From UBA2233 sp002347965 [NCBI: Nitrospirae bacterium UBA2233] (GTDB lineage Bacteria; UBA2233): a stretch of DNA of 46,268 nt. The notes beneath the pieces were generated by a model. The model had not been told where the DNA came from. It did not search any database and was given only the letters and a program-made list of their open reading frames with translations. The stretch spans positions 1 to 46,268 of the forward strand of contig DDYN01000001.1 in assembly GCA_002347965.1 (NCBI GenBank), read 5' to 3'. The position numbers were made by a program, and so were the translations under genes. The first letter of the stretch is position 1; the number at the start of each line of letters is the position of its first letter. This document shows positions 43,248 through 46,268 of this stretch, piece after piece.

Positions 43248-43538
43248 TCAGACATTGACCCGCTCCTGTTCGATGTAGGGGCGCAGCTCCGGACGCAGGG
43301 CCTTTTCGGTGACCAGGTCAACCGGGCAGCCGAGCAGGTCCTCCAGGTAGAACTGCACGCCGAAATAACGCTTGGAGGTGGCCGGGCCGTCGAAGGCCAC
43401 CAGCACATCGACATCGCTGCCGCTGCTTGCCGTATCGCGGGCGGTGGAGCCGAACAGGGCCAGCCGGGTCACGCCGAAACGGGCCTGCAACTCGGGCCTG
43501 CTACGGCTCAGCAGGTCAAGGGCACGTTGTCTGGTCAT
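43248..43538 (-). CDS. MNT-domain nucleotidyltransferase (MntA-type antitoxin-like)
   Basis: The 96-residue protein has the minimal nucleotidyltransferase motif GSTARDTASSGSDVDVLV, that is GS-x10-DxD, with CPVDLVTEKALRPELRPYI after it. MntA proteins neutralise HepT ribonuclease toxins by AMPylation. No HepT is found downstream, where only short frames and a repeat lie before the regulator, so it is an orphan here. GGAGG lies 6 nt before the ATG. It is the rightmost clear gene of the island. Confidence 0.78.
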   Translation of the reverse strand: MTRQRALDLLSRSRPELQARFGVTRLALFGSTARDTASSGSDVDVLVAFDGPATSKRYFGVQFYLEDLLGCPVDLVTEKALRPELRPYIEQERVNV

Positions 43539-43802
43539 CGCTAAGCCTCCAAAGGCGGGTTCATCTTCTGGGCTTTTGCACACCCGAAACCACCGGACGC
43601 ACGAGGGCCATTCAAAACTACTCGACAATATAACATCTGCTATGCGGCGTGCAACTCACAATTCGATGAAGTTCCGACAGGCTTGAAACTGCTCCGTTAA
43701 GTAAGCCACCATAAAGCCAGCAAGAAAAATTCGGCCAACGCCCAAGATTCTCCGTCCCTCCGGTAAGTAAGAGCATCACCCAAAACTAAGGAGCCGCCGA
43801 CC

Positions 43803-43883
43803 ATGGACATCAACGACCTGTTTGACGGAATTATGAAAAGTATCAGCCAGTTTGCCTTTGATCCCGCCGAGCAGCGGTTGTAG
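43803..43883 (+). CDS. Possible 26-residue peptide
   Basis: The frame MDINDLFDGIMKSISQF, ending FDPAEQRL, has AAGGAG 10 nt upstream of the ATG. It has no known family. It may be the end or start of a decayed gene. Support is weak. Confidence 0.25.
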   Translation: MDINDLFDGIMKSISQFAFDPAEQRL

Positions 43884-44023
43884 AAAAAAATGCAGGCAAC
43901 CGGACGAGGTCCGGAGAATGGGGGGAAGCATACGGAGAGTTTTGCGGCGAAAGAGAAGCAGTATCGGGGCGGTAGCACCGACACCCTGAAAGCGGCGTAA
44001 GCCGCTGACAACACGCAGAAAAA

Positions 44024-44063
44024 GAAAACCCGTCACCTAGGAGTTTGACCCCAGAGAGACGGG
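44024..44063 (-). terminator. Putative terminator downstream of ssrA
   Basis: On the minus strand CCCGTC and GACGGG (44058-44063 and 44029-44034) form a 6-bp stem with a long loop, followed by TTTTC and more T. It lies about 30 nt after the tmRNA 3' end. A T-run also follows on the plus strand, so it may act both ways. Confidence 0.4.
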
Positions 44064-44071
44064 CTGTCTTT

Positions 44072-44097
44072 TTTAAATGGTGTAAGTTTAAATGGTG
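44072..44097. repeat. Tandem 11-bp direct repeat at the ssrA 3' end, candidate att remnant
   Basis: TTTAAATGGTG occurs at 44072-44082 and 44087-44097. The second copy covers the CCA end of the tmRNA. This may be a footprint of integration at ssrA. Confidence 0.4.
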
Positions 44098-44462
44098 GAG
44101 GCGGCGGGAATCGAACCCGCGTCCGAGACCTGAGCCCAGCGGAAGACTACATGCTTAGCCCTTCTTTTCTACGCTTGGGAGGTTTCCCAAAGGGCGGGGG
44201 ATATCCTCCGGCGGGCCTTGTAGCTCTCGAAGCCTGGCCCCCAAGGCCTTAAGGGTCAAACTTCCAGCCCCAGGTTGTCTTCCACCCCTTTAAAGGAGCC
44301 TAAGGCGCCTCCTTCAAGGGATGCTAGCCGGTGTTAAGCGGCTAGAGCGTACTCGACGTCTTCGTCGGCACCTGTAGTGTCCCAGGTTTTTAAGGGCCTC
44401 CTGGGGAACCCTGCATGCCTTCCTGCCAAACCCCTAGATCCCGTCGAACCCAGTTCGCCCCC
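44093..44462 (-). ncRNA. ssrA: tmRNA
   Basis: The 5' end GGGGGCGAACTGGGTTCGAC and the 3' end with GGTTCGATTCCCGCC and CGCCTCCACCA form the tRNA-like domain. GGGGGCG pairs with CGCCTCC, with one G-U. The tag frame lies at 44334-44369 and encodes ADEDVEYALAA before TAA. tmRNA rescues stalled ribosomes and tags their products for proteolysis. smpB, its protein partner, ends 22 nt upstream on the same strand. The gene is about 370 nt, a normal one-piece size. Confidence 0.95.
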
Positions 44463-44483
44463 GTTCGTTGTTTTTGAGCCTTT

Positions 44484-44924
44484 TTATCCTTTTAAAATTC
44501 TTCTCTCTTCCCGTTCGATGTCGCGCTTCTTAATGTCTTCTCGCTTGTCAAAGAGCTTTTTCCCCTTGCCGAGTCCAAGGGCAATCTTGACCCAAGGCCC
44601 CTTGGCATACACCTTCAACGGAATCATCGTGAGCCCTTTTTCTTGGATGCGGCCACGAATACGCTCGATCTGAAGGCGGTGCAGCAAGAGCCTTTTGGTA
44701 CGCAACGGATCTTGCTCGGCAAGCCTTGCCTGCCCGTAAGGTGCGATGCGCATCCCTTCAACGACAAGCTCCCTTTCCCGGGTTAGCACAAAGGCCCCTT
44801 TCAGCTCGACTCCGCCATCCCTGATTGCCTTTACCTCTGGACCTTTAAGCTCAAGGCCGGCCTCGTACTCTTCGAGGATGTCGTAATCGTGGTATGCTTT
44901 GCGGTTGATTGCGTACGTCTTCAT
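44484..44924 (-). CDS. smpB: SsrA-binding protein SmpB
   Basis: The 146-residue protein has the SmpB hallmarks: YDILEEYEAGLELKGPEVKA at the start, ERELVVEGMRIAPYGQAR, RTKRLLLHR, and GLTMIPLKVYAKGPWVKIAL. The basic tail is GKGKKLFDKREDIKKRDIER. It binds the tRNA-like part of tmRNA and delivers it to stalled ribosomes. ATG 44924 is preceded by AGAGAA; the frame extends upstream without a better start. It adjoins ssrA, a common arrangement. Confidence 0.95.
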   Translation of the reverse strand: MKTYAINRKAYHDYDILEEYEAGLELKGPEVKAIRDGGVELKGAFVLTRERELVVEGMRIAPYGQARLAEQDPLRTKRLLLHRLQIERIRGRIQEKGLTMIPLKVYAKGPWVKIALGLGKGKKLFDKREDIKKRDIEREERRILKG

Positions 44925-44961
44925 TTCTCTACAATAACCATGCCTTAAAGCAGTGCAACCC

Positions 44962-45204
44962 CTATTTGGACGCTGCGCAGTACTCTTCGAGCCTGGAGAC
45001 AATGTCCTCACTCTCGAGCATAGGCTTGCCGTCGATTACAAGGCAAGGTACCTGAGTTCTCCCCGTCAGCCTCTTGAGTTCTTCGAGCGATGCAGAACTC
45101 TCTTGGATGTTCTTAAGCTCGAGAGGTACCTTTAGCTGTTCGGAAACCCTGAGCACCCGTTGGCAAAACGGACAGAAAGGTTGATAATACAGCACTAAGC
45201 CCAT
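44962..45204 (-). CDS. Glutaredoxin-like / GST N-terminal domain protein
   Basis: The 80-residue protein is one thioredoxin fold: LVLYYQPFCPFCQRVLRVSE with a CPFC active site, TQVPCLVIDGKPMLESEDIV with the cis-Pro, and a final helix. It is of glutaredoxin size and probably reduces disulfides or glutathionylated proteins. It lies 37 nt before smpB on the same strand, possibly in one transcript. Confidence 0.85.
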   Translation of the reverse strand: MGLVLYYQPFCPFCQRVLRVSEQLKVPLELKNIQESSASLEELKRLTGRTQVPCLVIDGKPMLESEDIVSRLEEYCAASK

Positions 45205-45260
45205 TGCTTTCCAAGCCTCACGGCGTTTGTTCGAGTGTAGATAAACATTCCCTAAATATT

Positions 45261-45269
45261 ATTATACCA
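45261..45269 (-). promoter_or_regulatory. Extended -10 promoter for the glutaredoxin-smpB run
   Basis: On the minus strand TGG is followed by a perfect TATAAT (45261-45266), about 57 nt before the glutaredoxin ATG. The -35 region is only T-rich (TTTTTA). The same TGGTATAAT occurs in the promoter at 5004. Confidence 0.45.
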
Positions 45270-45307
45270 CTCTTCTTTGCGGATAAAAACTTGAAGGATG
45301 GTGGAGT

Positions 45308-46234
45308 ATGCGTTGGAGACGATGGAGCAAAAAGCTGCGCTATGGCATCGGAAGAGTTGTACTTGCAATAGCTACTCCTGTCATTGCCCTTCTCCCGCTT
45401 GGGTTTTTTTCTTGGCTGTCACGGGGCATCGTGTGGTGCCTAGGTAATCTTCCAATGCCTTTGAGCCCGTTTGAGCGCAATATTCTCGGCTATATGGGGG
45501 ACAAGATGTCCCCGGAGGAAAGACGAAGGCTTGCCATGAAAGCGGCTGCCAACGTTATTTTGAGCTTTTTTGAATCGATTCATGCCTACTTTCGCCCGCC
45601 CTCGGACTTCCTTCGCAGGGTTCGGGTTCAAGACGATTTCGGGTTAAGGGCCTTTTGCAGTGAAGGCAAGGGGGCAATTCTCATTTCGGCGCACCTTGGG
45701 CCCTTTCCGTTACTTCAGCTCGCCTTGACAAAGCTTGGGTATCCCTTGAGGTTTTTGATCAAACTGCCAAACAACGAATGGCTTGCCGAGCGGTACAAGG
45801 CCATCATCGCCCGCCAAAACCTCGAGCCCATCTTGATCCCCCGCGGTCTTGCTCCAAAGCAGCAGCAGGCCCTTACGATGGAGTTGGTCAAACGCTTGAA
45901 GGCAGGAGAGCTCGTGTGCCTGTTTGTGGACGAGCCGGAGAGGGAGGGCGGTATCCCTGTTCGATTCCTCGATCGTGCCGTTTGCCTGCCGGCAGGGCCC
46001 GCCGTCTTGCACGCCCGCTATGGCTTCCCAATCATTCCTGTGTATATTTTTATGGAAGATGGGCACTACACGGTCCGCGTCGAGCATCCCGTAGAAACAG
46101 GACCCAACCGAAGGGATATTCCCGCCATCGCCCAAGCGTGTGCCGACAGGCTGACCGCAATCATCCGGAAATACCCGGAACACTGGTCATGGCTTAGCAA
46201 GCCTAGAGAGGCGGTTAAAAGGGGTGTTTCGTAG
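45308..46234 (+). CDS. LpxL/HtrB-type lysophospholipid (lipid A) acyltransferase family protein
   Basis: The 308-residue protein has a hydrophobic N-terminus (ATPVIALLPLGFFSWLSRG). The acyltransferase core follows with ILISAHLGPFPLLQLAL, KLPNNEWLAERY, LVCLFVDEPEREGGIPVRF and YGFPIIPVYIF. Family members add acyl chains to lipid A or related lipids at the inner membrane. The usual H-x4-D/E catalytic motif reads HLGPFP, so the acid is replaced by Pro and activity or substrate may differ. It is divergent from the glutaredoxin gene. Confidence 0.78.
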   Translation: MRWRRWSKKLRYGIGRVVLAIATPVIALLPLGFFSWLSRGIVWCLGNLPMPLSPFERNILGYMGDKMSPEERRRLAMKAAANVILSFFESIHAYFRPPSDFLRRVRVQDDFGLRAFCSEGKGAILISAHLGPFPLLQLALTKLGYPLRFLIKLPNNEWLAERYKAIIARQNLEPILIPRGLAPKQQQALTMELVKRLKAGELVCLFVDEPEREGGIPVRFLDRAVCLPAGPAVLHARYGFPIIPVYIFMEDGHYTVRVEHPVETGPNRRDIPAIAQACADRLTAIIRKYPEHWSWLSKPREAVKRGVS

Positions 46235-46244
46235 GATTCATGCA

Positions 46245-46268
46245 TGGAGCGGGCAACGGGATTCGAAC
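46245..46268 (-). tRNA. 3' end of a tRNA (probably tRNA-Gly), cut by the window edge
   Basis: On the minus strand the last 24 nt read GTTCGAATCC then CGTTGCCCGCTCCA: a T-arm half, the 3' acceptor strand GCCCGC, discriminator T and CCA. GCCCGCTCCA is typical of bacterial tRNA-Gly. The anticodon is outside the window. Confidence 0.75.

Larger units (their letters stand above)
32054..44092. mobile_element. Accessory genomic island between sdhC and ssrA
   Basis: This 12-kb block carries defence and toxin genes and differs from its flanks in codon style, with many CTG, CGC and GCC codons and few AGG. hsdS has AT-rich blocks. It abuts the 3' end of the tmRNA gene, a classic integration site. No integrase, transposase or long flanking repeat is visible, so the mode of entry is not proven and both edges are approximate. 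The left edge lies somewhere between about 31870 and 32100. Confidence 0.55.
43539..44092. other. Right-hand island edge, no clear gene
   Basis: This stretch holds no recognisable gene. It contains a 26-codon plus-strand frame at 43803-43883 with AAGGAG upstream (MDINDLFDGIMKSISQF). A second short frame starts at 43889. A GTAA-loop hairpin lies at 43991-44006, and a terminator-like stem follows. Two longer minus-strand frames look like chance openings. The 11-mer ACCGGACGAGG at 43899 also occurs at 31944, left of the island. Confidence 0.4.

Noticed and set aside
43697-44036. Minus-strand frames of about 86-105 residues at the island edge
   Set aside because: No ribosome site, no domain, and they run through hairpins next to ssrA.
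32054-44092. Complete classical type I restriction system
   Set aside because: No HsdR helicase/translocase gene is present in the window.
1-46268. CRISPR array
   Set aside because: No set of regularly spaced repeats was seen in any intergenic region.

Overview
The window reads as chromosome of a free-living Gram-negative bacterium: it has an LpxL-type lipid acyltransferase, a TatA translocase subunit, a Cache/HAMP-style diguanylate cyclase, exported lipoprotein enzymes, and a CAB-type succinate dehydrogenase with one large cytochrome b subunit, as in Deltaproteobacteria-like phyla and Bacteroidota. I cannot assign a phylum from sequence alone. Backbone genes are rich in AGG arginine codons and GGGG/CCCC strings. 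Genes lie close together, with many 4-nt stop/start overlaps.

Layout. 0.3-5 kb: CBS-domain protein, a secreted protein, a gentisate-dioxygenase-like bicupin, a MaoC hydratase/FabG reductase pair and a nitronate monooxygenase family protein, then a decayed mscL tail. 5.6-11.7 kb: a five-gene, same-strand run (GMC oxidoreductase, small partner protein, neutral ceramidase, strictosidine-synthase-like beta-propeller, DSD1/threonine-aldolase-like PLP enzyme) that looks like a lipid or sphingolipid catabolic operon. 12-23 kb: pdxA, NAD-dependent formate dehydrogenase, a diguanylate cyclase, a DMT exporter, glpK-glpD, a CitE/HpcH lyase, hpt and a zinc-ribbon/DUF3426 protein. 23-32 kb: tatA, DUF3054, long-chain acyl-CoA synthetase, a tRNA-thiolation cluster (ttuA, an exported thiol peroxidase and a MoaD/ThiS-like carrier), and sdhCAB.

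32-44 kb is an accessory island between sdhC and the tmRNA gene ssrA. Its codon and base use differ from the backbone (CTG, CGC and GCC rich; AT-rich blocks in hsdS). On the minus strand it encodes, in transcription order, an MNT nucleotidyltransferase, a Cro/CI-type regulator, a truncated excisionase-like HTH, HsdM fused to an HsdR-type N-terminal nuclease domain, HsdS, a zeta-toxin-like kinase with a small partner, a small DNA-modification-associated protein, a winged-helix protein, a DndD-like SMC ATPase and a protein with a DndE-like N-terminus and a HerA-type ATPase. A Fic gene broken by several frameshifts follows. There is no HsdR helicase, no DndA/B/C and no recognisable integrase. Six consecutive 4-nt overlaps suggest one co-translated unit. 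The best candidate for an under-described system here is this hybrid of a type I methylase and DndD/E-like ATPases.

44-46.3 kb returns to backbone: ssrA (tag ADEDVEYALAA), smpB, a glutaredoxin-like gene, an LpxL-type acyltransferase and the 3' end of a tRNA, probably tRNA-Gly, cut by the window edge.
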